Source: Truepera sp. (GTDB lineage: Bacteria > Deinococcota > Deinococci > Deinococcales > Trueperaceae). Taken from it: a stretch of 64,000 bases of DNA. Positions 18,233-26,663 of this stretch are shown here, piece after piece. The notes beneath the pieces are model-generated. The model was not told the DNA's origin and did not search any database. It saw nothing but the letters and a program-made list of their open reading frames with translations. Within the stretch, counting starts at the first letter, position 1; every line of letters starts with the position of its first letter. Made by a program: the position numbers and the translations under genes. The stretch covers positions 1,635,756-1,699,755 of the forward strand of contig JAVSMU010000001.1 in NCBI GenBank assembly GCA_032027045.1. Reading direction: 5' to 3'.

Positions 18233-19306
18233 ATGAGTCTCTACCAAGCAGCCAGAGGGGTCCTCTTCCGCATGGACCCGGAGCGGGCCCATGACGTAGT
18301 GATGGGTGGTCTCTCCCTCGCCAGCCGCACCTTCCTGGGGCCCAGGCTGTTGGGCGCGTTCGCCCCGCCGCCGGACCCTCGCCTCGCGGTCGACCTCTTC
18401 GGCCTGCGTTTTCCCAACCCCCTCGGCCTGGCTGCCGGCCTCGACAAGGACGGCACGGCCTTCCCTGCCCTGGCCGCCCTCGGGTTCGGCGCCGTGGAGC
18501 TCGGCACCGTCACCGCCACGCCCCAACCGGGCAACGACCGCCCGCGGCTGTTCAGGCTGCTAGAGGACGACGCGCTCATCAACCGCATGGGCTTCAACAA
18601 CGAGGGTGCCGCCGCGATGGCCGCGCGGCTGGCGCGGCTGCAGCGCTCGACCATGCCTACCGCCGTGCTGGGCGTCAACGTCGGCAAGTCGCGCGTGGTC
18701 GACTTAACGGCCGCCGCGGCCGACTACCGCCTTGCCCTCACGGCCGTGTGGAACGTCGCCGATTACCTCGTCTTGAACGTGTCGTCGCCCAACACTCCGG
18801 GCCTGCGCGCCCTGCAGCACTCTGCGCAGCTGCTCGGCCTCCTCGAGGTGGTTGCCGAGCTGCGATCGCGTTTGGGCCCCAAGCCGGTCCTCCTCAAGGT
18901 CGCGCCCGACCTCACCGACTCCGAGCTGGCTAACCTGGTCGACGCCGCCTCGGCAAACGGGGTCTCGGGCCTGGTGGCCACGAACACGACGGTGGCGCGC
19001 GCCGGCCTTGCCTCTCCCTACCAGGCGGAGGCCGGCGGGTTGTCGGGCCGCCCGCTGGCGCAGCGCGCGTTGGGTGTCCTGAAGTCGATCCGGTCTCGCA
19101 CCGACCTGCCGATCGTTGCCGTCGGCGGCATCTTCGACGCCGATGGCGCCCTCGCCCGGCTGGAGGCCGGCGCCGACCTGTTGCAGCTCTACACGGCCTT
19201 CATCTACCGGGGACCGGGGGTGGTGCGGGAGATCCTCGAGGGCATCTCGGCGGAGCTCGACAGGCGCGGCCTCGACAGCGTGCGGGGGCTCGGCCGTCGG
19301 GCCTAG
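18233..19306 (+). CDS. pyrD: Dihydroorotate dehydrogenase (quinone), class 2
   Basis: PyrD oxidises dihydroorotate to orotate in pyrimidine synthesis; class 2 enzymes are membrane-associated and pass electrons to quinone. The 357 residues start MSLYQAARGVLFRMDPERAH, the membrane-contacting N-terminal helix region of class 2. They continue with GLAAGLDKDG, LINRMGFNNEG and the catalytic-Ser motif LNVSSPNTPGLR (class 1 would have Cys). ATG 18233 with AAGGA upstream is preferred over an in-frame start at 18113. The TAG stop interlocks with that of the convergent adenosyltransferase gene (CTAG at 19303-19306). Confidence 0.95.
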   Translation: MSLYQAARGVLFRMDPERAHDVVMGGLSLASRTFLGPRLLGAFAPPPDPRLAVDLFGLRFPNPLGLAAGLDKDGTAFPALAALGFGAVELGTVTATPQPGNDRPRLFRLLEDDALINRMGFNNEGAAAMAARLARLQRSTMPTAVLGVNVGKSRVVDLTAAAADYRLALTAVWNVADYLVLNVSSPNTPGLRALQHSAQLLGLLEVVAELRSRLGPKPVLLKVAPDLTDSELANLVDAASANGVSGLVATNTTVARAGLASPYQAEAGGLSGRPLAQRALGVLKSIRSRTDLPIVAVGGIFDADGALARLEAGADLLQLYTAFIYRGPGVVREILEGISAELDRRGLDSVRGLGRRA

Positions 19307-19908
19307 TGTCCGGGCTTCCTGCGCCTCTCGGGTTTGCGCGCTTCCCAGAGGACCTCGCCCTCGCCGTGCCGCAGGCACGCTACGCGCGCCAGCGTGAATA
19401 GCAGGTCGGAAAGGCGGTTGATGAGCGGCAGCACGTGCTCGCCCACTTCCTCGGTGCGCGCGAGGGTCACGGCGTGCCTCTCGGCTCGCCGCAGGACGGC
19501 GCGCGCGAGTTGCAGCGCGGCCGAAGCGGCGGTGCCGCCCGGCAGGATGAAGTGGGTAAGGGCCGGCAGCTCCTCGGAGTAGTGGTCGATGAGCGCCTCG
19601 GCATGCTCCACGTCCGCGGCGTCGACTGGTCTGATGAACTCACGTGTCTTGGTGCCGTGCGGGGTGGCGAGGTCCGCGCCCAACTCGAAGAGCAGGCTCT
19701 GCAACGCCGCCAGGTCCTCGTCCAACTCCTTGGCCCGCGGATCCTCCGCGCCGCCCGACCTCGCCAGCTCGGCGCGCCCCAGGCCCAGCGCGGCGTTGGC
19801 CTCGTCGACGGTGCCGTAGGCCTCCACCCTGGCGTCGTCCTTGCCGACGCGCGAGCCGCCGAACAGGGCGGTGCTGCCGTCATCACCCGTGCGCGTGTAG
19901 ATCTTCAT
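19303..19908 (-). CDS. Cob(I)yrinic acid a,c-diamide adenosyltransferase (PduO type)
   Basis: This enzyme transfers the adenosyl group of ATP to cob(I)alamin to make adenosylcobalamin. The 201 residues start MKIYTRTGDDGSTALFGGSRVGKDD, the PduO ATP-binding N-terminus. They include YGTVDEANAALGLGRAEL, FILPGGTAASAALQLARAVLRRAER and a C-terminal LLFTLARVACLRHGE. ATG 19908 is preferred over a longer frame because TATCCT lies exactly 6 nt upstream and the family motif begins there. The promoter is shared with the divergent MscS gene. Confidence 0.93.
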   Translation of the reverse strand: MKIYTRTGDDGSTALFGGSRVGKDDARVEAYGTVDEANAALGLGRAELARSGGAEDPRAKELDEDLAALQSLLFELGADLATPHGTKTREFIRPVDAADVEHAEALIDHYSEELPALTHFILPGGTAASAALQLARAVLRRAERHAVTLARTEEVGEHVLPLINRLSDLLFTLARVACLRHGEGEVLWEARKPERRRKPGH

Positions 19909-19913
19909 GACGG

Positions 19914-19920
19914 TAGGATA
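19914..19920. promoter_or_regulatory. Overlapping back-to-back -10 boxes for cobalamin adenosyltransferase and MscS genes
   Basis: On the plus strand TAGGAT (19914-19919) faces the MscS gene. On the minus strand TATCCT (19920-19915) lies 6 nt before ATG 19908. The two boxes share five base pairs, so polymerase could bind only one orientation at a time. Confidence 0.55.
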
Positions 19921-19949
19921 AGCCCAGGACTCCGGTGGAGAGTAGGTAC

Positions 19950-21080
19950 ATGGAAACGGCGGTCGCCGCAGCAGGCCCAGAACGGACGTGGCAGGTCTGG
20001 TTAGTGGCCGCCTTGGTGGCCGCCGTGGTCCTGGCGGCGCTCCTGATAGCGAGGCGCGTGCTAAACCGCCGCCTCGGCCGGGCAGCGGCGGATCCCTCCG
20101 CACCCCAGACCACCAAGGCGCTGCACGCCCTGGCCTCCTCCACGTGGGGCGTGTTCCTGATCCTCTTGGGGCTCTACGCGGGCGCCCGCGTCCTGCAGGT
20201 GAGTGGCGCCACCCTGGCCTGGGCCGACAGGGCCATCACCCTGGCGGTGTTCGCTCAGGCCGCCAACTGGGCCATCGCCATCCTCAACCGGTTGGTTCTC
20301 GTCCGTCGCGGCGTGGAACCCGAAGCCGGCGGCGCCGGGGAGCCCCTCTCGGCGGCGGCGTTCCTCGCGCGCCTCGTGATCTTGGCGGTGTTCGCACTCC
20401 TGGCGCTGGACAACCTAGGGGTGAACGTTTCCACGCTGATCGCCGGCCTCGGGATCACGTCCCTGGCGGTCGCGCTGGCGCTGCAGAACATCCTGGGCGA
20501 CCTGTTCGCGTCGCTCTCCATCCACTTCGACAAGCCGTTCGAGGTGGGCGACTCGATCGCGGTGGACGACCTGCGAGGCACGGTGGAGCACGTGGGCATG
20601 CGGACCACCCGGTTGCGCAGCCTGACCGGCGAGCAACTGGTGGTGGGAAACCGCGACCTTCTCTCCAGCCGCATCCGCAACTACAAGCGCATGCGCGACC
20701 GCCGCGCCGTGCTGAACTTCGGCATCGTCGCCGGCGTGCCGGCCGACCTGGTCGCGCGCGTTCCCGAGGTGGTGAAGGAGACGGTCACCGCGCAGGAGCA
20801 CGCCCGCTTCGACCGCGCCCACCTCGTCTCCGCACAGGGCGGAACGCTCACGTTCGAGTCGGTCTATTACATGCGCGACCCCGACTACGGCGTGTTCATG
20901 GACACGCAACAGGCGATCTACCTGCTGCTCTACCGGCGCTTCGCGGAGTTGGGCCTCGACTTCGCGTACCCGACGCAGAAGGTGCTGGTCGAACCGGGCA
21001 AGGTCTCGGCCGCGGGTGCAGCGTGGGGAGAGGGCGGCGACCCCGATGCCAGTCGGAGCCCCGGTCCTACTCGGCGCTGA
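19950..21080 (+). CDS. MscS-family mechanosensitive ion channel
   Basis: This 376-residue membrane protein is likely a small-conductance tension-gated channel that protects against osmotic downshock. Hydrophobic helices lie at about residues 16-37, 60-80, 93-115 and 133-155. The pore-lining TM3 and the start of the beta domain are recognisable in [20 protein letters not shown] and [21 protein letters not shown]. The C-terminal tail is low-complexity. ATG 19950 with GGAG 9 nt upstream is preferred to GTG 19935. The 3' end overlaps convergent ispG by 14 bp. Confidence 0.92.
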   Translation: METAVAAAGPERTWQVWLVAALVAAVVLAALLIARRVLNRRLGRAAADPSAPQTTKALHALASSTWGVFLILLGLYAGARVLQVSGATLAWADRAITLAVFAQAANWAIAILNRLVLVRRGVEPEAGGAGEPLSAAAFLARLVILAVFALLALDNLGVNVSTLIAGLGITSLAVALALQNILGDLFASLSIHFDKPFEVGDSIAVDDLRGTVEHVGMRTTRLRSLTGEQLVVGNRDLLSSRIRNYKRMRDRRAVLNFGIVAGVPADLVARVPEVVKETVTAQEHARFDRAHLVSAQGGTLTFESVYYMRDPDYGVFMDTQQAIYLLLYRRFAELGLDFAYPTQKVLVEPGKVSAAGAAWGEGGDPDASRSPGPTRR

Positions 21081-22296
21081 CGACGCCGAAGCGCCGTTCC
21101 ACGTAGTCGTCCAGCAGGCGGTTGAAGTCGCCGGCGATGTCGGGGCCTTGTAGCGTCGTCAGGAGCTTACCGTCCTGGTAGACGGGCGCCTTCGGCGCCT
21201 CACCCGTCCCCGGCAGGCTGATCCCGATGTCGGCGTGCTTCGACTCGCCGGGGCCGTTCACCACGCAGCCCATGACGGCCACGCGCAGCGCCTCCACTCC
21301 GGGATAGCGGTCCTTCCAAGCCGGCATGGCCGCCTTGAGGTGCGCCTGGATATCGCGCGCCATCTCCTGGAACAGCGTGCTCGTGGTGCGGCCGCAGCCC
21401 GGACAAGCGGTGACGCTCGGCGCGAAGTGGCGCATGTCGAGCGCCTGCAGGACCTCCTGGGCGATCTCGACCTCGCGCTCGCGCGGCGCCCCCGGGTCGG
21501 GCGTGAGCGAAACGCGGATGGTGTCGCCGATGCCCTCGGCGAGGAGCGGGGCCAGGGCGGCCGTGCTGGCCACGGCGCCCTTGACGCCCATGCCCGCCTC
21601 GGTGAGCCCGAGGTGAAGGGGGTAGTCGCAGCGCCGAGCCAGCCGCCGGTAGACCTCCCACAGGTCGCGAACGGTGCTGACCTTGGCGCTGATCACTATG
21701 CGGTCGTGGGGCAGGCCGTGGCCCTCGGCTGCCTCGGCCGAGTTGAGCGCCGACGCGATGAGGGCCTCGATGAGGACCTCTTGCGCCGGCAACGGCTCTG
21801 GCCGCTGGCCGTTCTCGTCCATCATGCTCGTGAGGAGCGCCTGGTCGAGCGATCCCCAGTTGACGCCGATGCGCACAGGCTTGCCGTTGTCCTTGGCCAC
21901 GTCGATGATGGTCAGGAAGTTCTCGTCGTGGCGCCTCCCCGGCCCCACGTTGCCGGGGTTGATGCGGTACTTGTCGAGCGTGGCAGCCATGGCCGGGTAG
22001 GCGGTGAGGAGCTTGTGCCCGTTGTAGTGGAAGTCGCCCACCAGCGGCGCCGTCACGCCCATGTCGTCTAGCCGCGCGCGGATCTCCGGTACGGCGGCGG
22101 CCGCGCGGGCGTCGTTCACAGTCACCCGGACGATCTCGCTGCCGGCCCGCCACAGAGCGGCCACCTGGGCCGCAGTCTCCGCCGCCGCCGCGGTGTCCGT
22201 GTTAGTCATCGACTGCACCACGACCGGGTGGCCGCTGCCGATGGGCACCGCCCCGACCCAGGTGGTGGGGGTCGAACGTCTGAGGGAGAGTTCCAT
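21067..22296 (-). CDS. ispG: 4-hydroxy-3-methylbut-2-enyl diphosphate synthase (flavodoxin/ferredoxin)
   Basis: IspG makes HMBPP from methylerythritol cyclodiphosphate in the MEP isoprenoid pathway, using a [4Fe-4S] cluster. The 409-residue sequence starts [20 protein letters not shown] and shows [17 protein letters not shown], the cluster Cys in [15 protein letters not shown] and [22 protein letters not shown] lies 8 nt before ATG 22296, suggesting a leaderless or near-leaderless transcript. The product pathway supplies the isoprenoid side chain of menaquinone. Confidence 0.96.
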   Translation of the reverse strand: MELSLRRSTPTTWVGAVPIGSGHPVVVQSMTNTDTAAAAETAAQVAALWRAGSEIVRVTVNDARAAAAVPEIRARLDDMGVTAPLVGDFHYNGHKLLTAYPAMAATLDKYRINPGNVGPGRRHDENFLTIIDVAKDNGKPVRIGVNWGSLDQALLTSMMDENGQRPEPLPAQEVLIEALIASALNSAEAAEGHGLPHDRIVISAKVSTVRDLWEVYRRLARRCDYPLHLGLTEAGMGVKGAVASTAALAPLLAEGIGDTIRVSLTPDPGAPREREVEIAQEVLQALDMRHFAPSVTACPGCGRTTSTLFQEMARDIQAHLKAAMPAWKDRYPGVEALRVAVMGCVVNGPGESKHADIGISLPGTGEAPKAPVYQDGKLLTTLQGPDIAGDFNRLLDDYVERRFGVVSAE

Positions 22297-22304
22297 CGCC
22301 TGCG

Positions 22305-22310
22305 AGTCTA
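22305..22310 (-). promoter_or_regulatory. -10 box of ispG
   Basis: TAGACT on the minus strand is 8 nt before ATG 22296. Confidence 0.5.
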
Positions 22311-22360
22311 CTACCGGCCTCCGCCGACCGCCGTAGGCGCAGAGCGGAAGAGTTCGGCCG

Positions 22361-23134
22361 TCAGCCCCGCAGCACGCTCAGCACCTCGGGCAGGAGCGCT
22401 GTCGACGTGCTGAGTCCCTCGCCGCCGTGGATGCCCGCGTTGCCGCTCCAGTCGCCGAAGTAGCCACCGGCCTCGGGCAGGATGACGCCGAACGGACCCG
22501 CGTCGTAGGCGTTCATGATCGGGTCGAGCATCAGTTCCAGCCTGCCGGACGCCACCAGCGCATGGCCGTAGGCGTCCGACCAGCCCACTCGGTGGTAGGT
22601 GGCCGCCTGCACGCGCTCCCACGCCGCTCCTCGCCCCTGCGCCGCGAAGGAGCCCGCGTCGGTGAACGCCACGAAGGAGCGCGCCAACGTGGCCGTGTCG
22701 CGCACCCTCACCTGCCGCCCGTTGAGGAACGCGCCGCGTCCCTTGGCGGCGTACAGCATCTCGTCTAGCGCCGGGAAGTAGGCGGCGCCCACCACCACTT
22801 CGCCCTCGGCCTCCAACCCCAGCAGCACCGCGTATAGCGGCACGCCGCGCATGAAGCTCTTGGTGCCGTCGATGGGGTCGACGAACCAGCGTAGTGAGGC
22901 GCCCTCGCCGCTCGTGCCGGTCTCCTCGCCGACGATCCCGTGGTCGGGGTAGGCGGCCTCGAGGCGCGCCCTTATGAGCTCCTCGGCCGCCCTGTCGGCC
23001 TTCGTGACGGGGGTGTCGTCGGCCTTGAACTCCACCGGTGGGTTGGTGCCGAAGTAGCCGAGCGTCAGGCGGCCGGCGTCGTAGGCGGCCTGGACGCAAG
23101 TCTTCAGGAAGTCATCGATGGGAAGCGTGGGCAT
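22361..23134 (-). CDS. Inositol-monophosphatase-family phosphatase, histidinol-phosphatase-like
   Basis: This 257-residue magnesium-dependent phosphatase has [31 protein letters not shown] (metal-binding Glu near residue 65) and [14 protein letters not shown] (near residue 84), the metal site of the family. The C-terminal [19 protein letters not shown] completes it. The sequence resembles HisN-type histidinol-phosphate phosphatases, which would pair with hisD, but inositol-phosphatase or other specificities cannot be excluded. ATG 23134 is chosen for the family N-terminus ([17 protein letters not shown]) and for the TATCGT box 8 nt upstream. Confidence 0.85.
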   Translation of the reverse strand: MPTLPIDDFLKTCVQAAYDAGRLTLGYFGTNPPVEFKADDTPVTKADRAAEELIRARLEAAYPDHGIVGEETGTSGEGASLRWFVDPIDGTKSFMRGVPLYAVLLGLEAEGEVVVGAAYFPALDEMLYAAKGRGAFLNGRQVRVRDTATLARSFVAFTDAGSFAAQGRGAAWERVQAATYHRVGWSDAYGHALVASGRLELMLDPIMNAYDAGPFGVILPEAGGYFGDWSGNAGIHGGEGLSTSTALLPEVLSVLRG

Positions 23135-23141
23135 GGCTTGG

Positions 23142-23148
23142 TACGATA
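23142..23148. promoter_or_regulatory. Overlapping back-to-back -10 boxes in the 22-bp hisN-like/dgt gap
   Basis: On the plus strand TACGAT (23142-23147) lies 9 nt before ATG 23157. On the minus strand TATCGT (23148-23143) lies 8 nt before ATG 23134. Both boxes use the same central base pairs of the near-palindrome GGTACGATACC. Confidence 0.55.
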
Positions 23149-23156
23149 CCGCCATC

Positions 23157-24305
23157 ATGTTGATGACGCGTGAGCAGCTCGAGCGTAACGAACGCCTGAC
23201 GTTGGCGCCGTATGCCTCCCTCGCCGCGGAGTCGCGGGGCCGCATCCACCCCGAGGGCGAGAGCGCGTACCGCACCGCTTTCCAGAAGGACCGCGACCGG
23301 GTGGTCCACACGAGCGCCTTCCGCCGCCTCGAGTACAAGACGCAGGTGTTCGTCAACTACGAGGGCGACTACTACCGCACGCGCCTCACGCACACCCTGG
23401 AGGTGGCTCAGGTCGCCACCAGCATCGCGCGCGCGCTCGGCCTCAACGAGGACCTGAGCGAGACCATCGCCCTGGCGCACGACCTCGGCCATCCGCCTTT
23501 CGGCCACGCGGGCGAGACGGCGCTCAACTCCCTCGCCGCCAACGTGGGCGGCTTCGACCACAACCGGCAGAGTTTCCGCATAGTCACCAAGCTCGAGCGG
23601 CGCTATCCGGGCTTCCCCGGCCTCAACCTCACCTGGGAGACGCTCGAGGGGATCATGAAGCACGAGACCGACTACGACGTTCCCGACCCCAGCTGGGAGC
23701 CGGACGTCCAGCCGTCGCTGGAGGCGCAAGTGGTGAACGTGGCCGACGAGGTCGCCTACAACGCCCACGACCTCGACGACGGCCTCAGGTCCGGCCACCT
23801 CGACGTCGTGGACGTGGCCCAGGTGCCGATCCTGGGCGAGCTGTTCGGCCGGCTCGGCCTTAACCCCGAGCGCTTCGACTCCTCGCAGCGTTACGTGCTC
23901 ATCCGCGAGCTGCTCGGCGACGTCATCACCGACGTGGTGCACGCCACCCATGCGCGCCTCACCGAGCAGTGCGTGGACAGCCTGGCGGCCGTGCGAGAGG
24001 CGCCCGCCAAACTGCTCGCGCCCTCCGAGGGCATGACCAAGCAGCTGGCCGAGTTGAAGGACTACCTCTACACCAACTTCTACTTCCACCACCGGCTCAT
24101 CCGCATGACGCGCAAGGCTCACCTGGTCCTGGAGCGCATCTACCACGCCTACCTCGAGGCACCCGACATGCTGCCGCCCGACGTGTCGAAGCAGGTCAGG
24201 GACCTGGGGCTGGAACGCGCCGTCACCGACTACTTGGCCGGCATGACCGACCGCTACGCCAACGAGGAGTACCGCCGGCTGTTCGACCCGCTGGCGCTTA
24301 CCTGA
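23157..24305 (+). CDS. dgt: Deoxyguanosinetriphosphate triphosphohydrolase-like HD protein (dGTPase)
   Basis: This 382-residue HD-domain phosphohydrolase hydrolyses dNTPs to deoxynucleoside and triphosphate. Signatures are YRTAFQKDRDRVVHTSAFRRL near residue 37, RTRLTHTLEVAQVA (first His) near 76 and the HD motif ALAHDLGHPPFGHAGE near 106-120. GGFDHNRQSFR and VNVADEVAYNAHDLDDG follow. These fit the dGTPase type 2/3 subfamily. The start is ATG 23157 or ATG 23163. The intergenic space to the divergent phosphatase is only 22 bp. Confidence 0.93.
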   Translation: MLMTREQLERNERLTLAPYASLAAESRGRIHPEGESAYRTAFQKDRDRVVHTSAFRRLEYKTQVFVNYEGDYYRTRLTHTLEVAQVATSIARALGLNEDLSETIALAHDLGHPPFGHAGETALNSLAANVGGFDHNRQSFRIVTKLERRYPGFPGLNLTWETLEGIMKHETDYDVPDPSWEPDVQPSLEAQVVNVADEVAYNAHDLDDGLRSGHLDVVDVAQVPILGELFGRLGLNPERFDSSQRYVLIRELLGDVITDVVHATHARLTEQCVDSLAAVREAPAKLLAPSEGMTKQLAELKDYLYTNFYFHHRLIRMTRKAHLVLERIYHAYLEAPDMLPPDVSKQVRDLGLERAVTDYLAGMTDRYANEEYRRLFDPLALT

Positions 24306-24309
24306 CGCG

Positions 24310-25389
24310 TCAGGGGGAGATGCGCGCCACGCCGATCAGGGCGCCGCTCTTGGCGTCTCTGAGCCACGCCGCCGCGTAACCGCCACGCTGCACGCGGATG
24401 ATGAGCCACGGACTGGTGAGGGCCTGGGTGGTGATGGAGCCGGCCGCGGGTTCGGTGAGCGTCAGGTCGACGTACAGGTCGCCCTCCTCCTCGCGCACGG
24501 ACCGCACCTCGAGGCCGTAGCCGCCCGACGGCTTGGTGCCCAGGAAGAGCGCCACCACCGTCTCGCGGCGGTAGTCGAGGCTCGGCACCGGCGGCACCGT
24601 GAGTTGGCTGCCGTAGGCGCGCTGCCAGAGCGAGATGAGTTGATCCTGGTTGGACACGAGTTGGTACGAGGCCGAGGGGAAGCCGACGGCCTGGCTGCCC
24701 TGCGCCACCACGTCCCACACCAGTTCCTCCGGTGCGGCCCGGTAGGCGGACTCGTCGACCCCGATGCCCTGTTGCACGTAAACGCCCGTGCGGCGTTGCT
24801 CCGCGACGCCGTCGACGGGGTGCGGCGGCAGGCCTGCCTTGGGCAAGAGCGCGATGGCCAAGGGCTTTCCAAGCGCCTGCAGCGCGTCGGCGAGGGCGTC
24901 GGCTTCCGCGCTGCTCAGCTCGCCCAGCCCGCGCAAACCGTTGAGGCGCGGCCGCGGGACGACACGCTGGACTGTCCCCGCCTCACCCTCCAGCATGAGG
25001 CGAAGGAACGACTGGCCGTCGTAGTAGACGACCTCTTGCACGTCGGCACCGAGCGTCACCTGCAAGTCGGTGGTGAGCGCGATGCGGCTGACCGTGACCG
25101 GGGCGACGCCCAGCGGCGTCAGGCTCTCCCGCAGGAACGGGTTGCCGTCCACGAAAAGAGCGCCACGCACGGCGAAGGGCACTTGCAGCTTGCGAGAGCC
25201 CGGGTCGGGCTCCGTGAGGGTGAGCGTGCGCCCTGAGTAGAGGAGCTGCCCCGGCTCCCCGTAGAAGTGCGTGTAGCGCGCGTTCTGGTAGCCGTAGAGG
25301 TAAAGGTCGTGCATCTTGATCACCGAAGTCGGCGCGCAGCCCCCCAGAACGAGTGCGACCAACGCGACCAACAGCCAGATTCGTGGCAT
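24310..25389 (-). CDS. Lipoprotein with C-terminal PrcB-like domain
   Basis: This 359-residue exported lipoprotein has a signal peptide PRIWLLVALVALVLGGC ending in the lipobox LGGC (Cys near residue 18). The C-terminal ~100 residues (ETVVALFLGTKPSGGYGLEVRSV and SPWLIIRV) resemble the PrcB C-terminal domain, named for a partner of a Treponema protease complex. The middle region is not recognised. ATG 25389 is preferred because GGAGGG precedes it and it starts the signal peptide. TACCAT at 25406-25411 may be its -10, giving a leader just long enough for the ribosome-binding site. Confidence 0.75.
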   Translation of the reverse strand: MPRIWLLVALVALVLGGCAPTSVIKMHDLYLYGYQNARYTHFYGEPGQLLYSGRTLTLTEPDPGSRKLQVPFAVRGALFVDGNPFLRESLTPLGVAPVTVSRIALTTDLQVTLGADVQEVVYYDGQSFLRLMLEGEAGTVQRVVPRPRLNGLRGLGELSSAEADALADALQALGKPLAIALLPKAGLPPHPVDGVAEQRRTGVYVQQGIGVDESAYRAAPEELVWDVVAQGSQAVGFPSASYQLVSNQDQLISLWQRAYGSQLTVPPVPSLDYRRETVVALFLGTKPSGGYGLEVRSVREEEGDLYVDLTLTEPAAGSITTQALTSPWLIIRVQRGGYAAAWLRDAKSGALIGVARISP

Positions 25390-25487
25390 CAGACCCTCCG
25401 AGGAGATGGTAGCACCCGGTACTTGAGAAGCTCCTGAGCGCACTTCTCGCGGTCATGGCCTGCCTGGCCCCGCGACGGCCGGCTTGC

Positions 25488-25493
25488 TATGCT
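25488..25493 (+). promoter_or_regulatory. -10 box of the glycosyltransferase gene, leaderless type
   Basis: TATGCT is followed by 6 nt and GTG 25500, selecting this GTG over upstream in-frame starts. Confidence 0.6.
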
Positions 25494-25499
25494 CCGGCG

Positions 25500-26663
25500 G
25501 TGACCGATCAGGCCCGCGTGCTGCTTCTGTCGGCTTCGATCGGTGGCGGCCACGTCGTCACCGGTCGGGCGTTGGAGGCCGCGTTCCTGGCTCAGGGCGC
25601 CACCGCCGCGCACGTCGACCTGCTGGAGCACACGGCGGTTCCTTTCAGACGCCTGTACCGCCAGGCGTACTTCGACCTGGTGCGGACCATGCCCGACTTG
25701 GTGGAATGGGTGGGGCGCCGCTTCGACCGCAGGCCCAGCGAGTACAAGACCGTACAGGAGCGCTTGCGCGCGCGCGTCACTCGCACGCTCTCCTACGAGG
25801 TGCCGCGCATCATCGAGCGCTACCGCCCGGACGTCGTGGTTCACACGCACTTCCTTGGTGCCGAGATCATGTCTGGGCGCATGCGGCGCCACCGTCCGCT
25901 GCCCCAGGCCGTGGTCATCACGGACTTCTTCTCCCACGCGTTCTGGCTGCAACCGGGGGTCGCTCGCTACTTCGTGGCCAGCGACGACGTGAGGGCGCAG
26001 TTGCTGGCCGCCGGCGTCGACGAGCACCGCGTCCGGGTCACGGGCATCCCGATCGACGCGGGCTTCTCGCAGTTGCCGTCTCGCGAGGCGGCGCGCAGCT
26101 CCCTTGGCACACACCCCGACAGGGACGTGCTCCTGTTACTCGCGAGCGGCCTCGGCGCGGCGACTCTCAAGCGGATCCTCGAGCAACTGACGAGCTTCCG
26201 CTGGCCCCTTCACGTCATGGTCGTCTGCGGGCGCAGCCAACAACTGGGGGCCGTGGCGCAGTCGTTCGTGGAGCGCGTGGAGGCGCCCGTGACACTCTCG
26301 GTCAGCGGGTTCGTGAGCGACATGCCCTTGCGGATGGCCGCCGCCACCTTACTGGTGAGCAAGCCCGGCGGGTTGACGAGCAGCGAGGCGCTCGCCGCCG
26401 GCCTGCCCCTGATGCTGGTGAGCCCCTATCCCCTACAGGAAGAGGCCAACGCGAACGTGCTCCTCGAACACGGCACGGCCGTGCGTGTGGAGCCCATCTC
26501 CACCTTCAGCCACAAGCTGCGGAAGCTGCTGGAGTCGCCGGAACGCCTGCTGCAGATGCGGGCCAACTGCGCCGAGCTCGCTAGGCCGGACGCCGCCTCG
26601 AACGTGGCCGCAACCGTCCTCGACGAACTGGTGCCGCGCGGCCGTACCGGGCGCCCACGGTGA
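25500..26663 (+). CDS. MGDG synthase/MurG-type glycosyltransferase
   Basis: This 387-residue GT-B glycosyltransferase resembles processive diacylglycerol glucosyltransferases and plant MGDG synthases. The N-terminal acceptor domain has LLLSASIGGGHVVTGRALEAAF at residues 8-29. The C-terminal nucleotide-sugar domain has LLLASGLGAATLKRILEQL near residue 218 and SKPGGLTSSEALAAGLPLML near 287. A role in glycolipid synthesis at the inner face of the membrane is likely from the family. The start is GTG 25500 with a -10 at the exact leaderless spacing. The stop overlaps the next gene in GTGA (26660-26663). Confidence 0.9.
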   Translation: MTDQARVLLLSASIGGGHVVTGRALEAAFLAQGATAAHVDLLEHTAVPFRRLYRQAYFDLVRTMPDLVEWVGRRFDRRPSEYKTVQERLRARVTRTLSYEVPRIIERYRPDVVVHTHFLGAEIMSGRMRRHRPLPQAVVITDFFSHAFWLQPGVARYFVASDDVRAQLLAAGVDEHRVRVTGIPIDAGFSQLPSREAARSSLGTHPDRDVLLLLASGLGAATLKRILEQLTSFRWPLHVMVVCGRSQQLGAVAQSFVERVEAPVTLSVSGFVSDMPLRMAAATLLVSKPGGLTSSEALAAGLPLMLVSPYPLQEEANANVLLEHGTAVRVEPISTFSHKLRKLLESPERLLQMRANCAELARPDAASNVAATVLDELVPRGRTGRPR

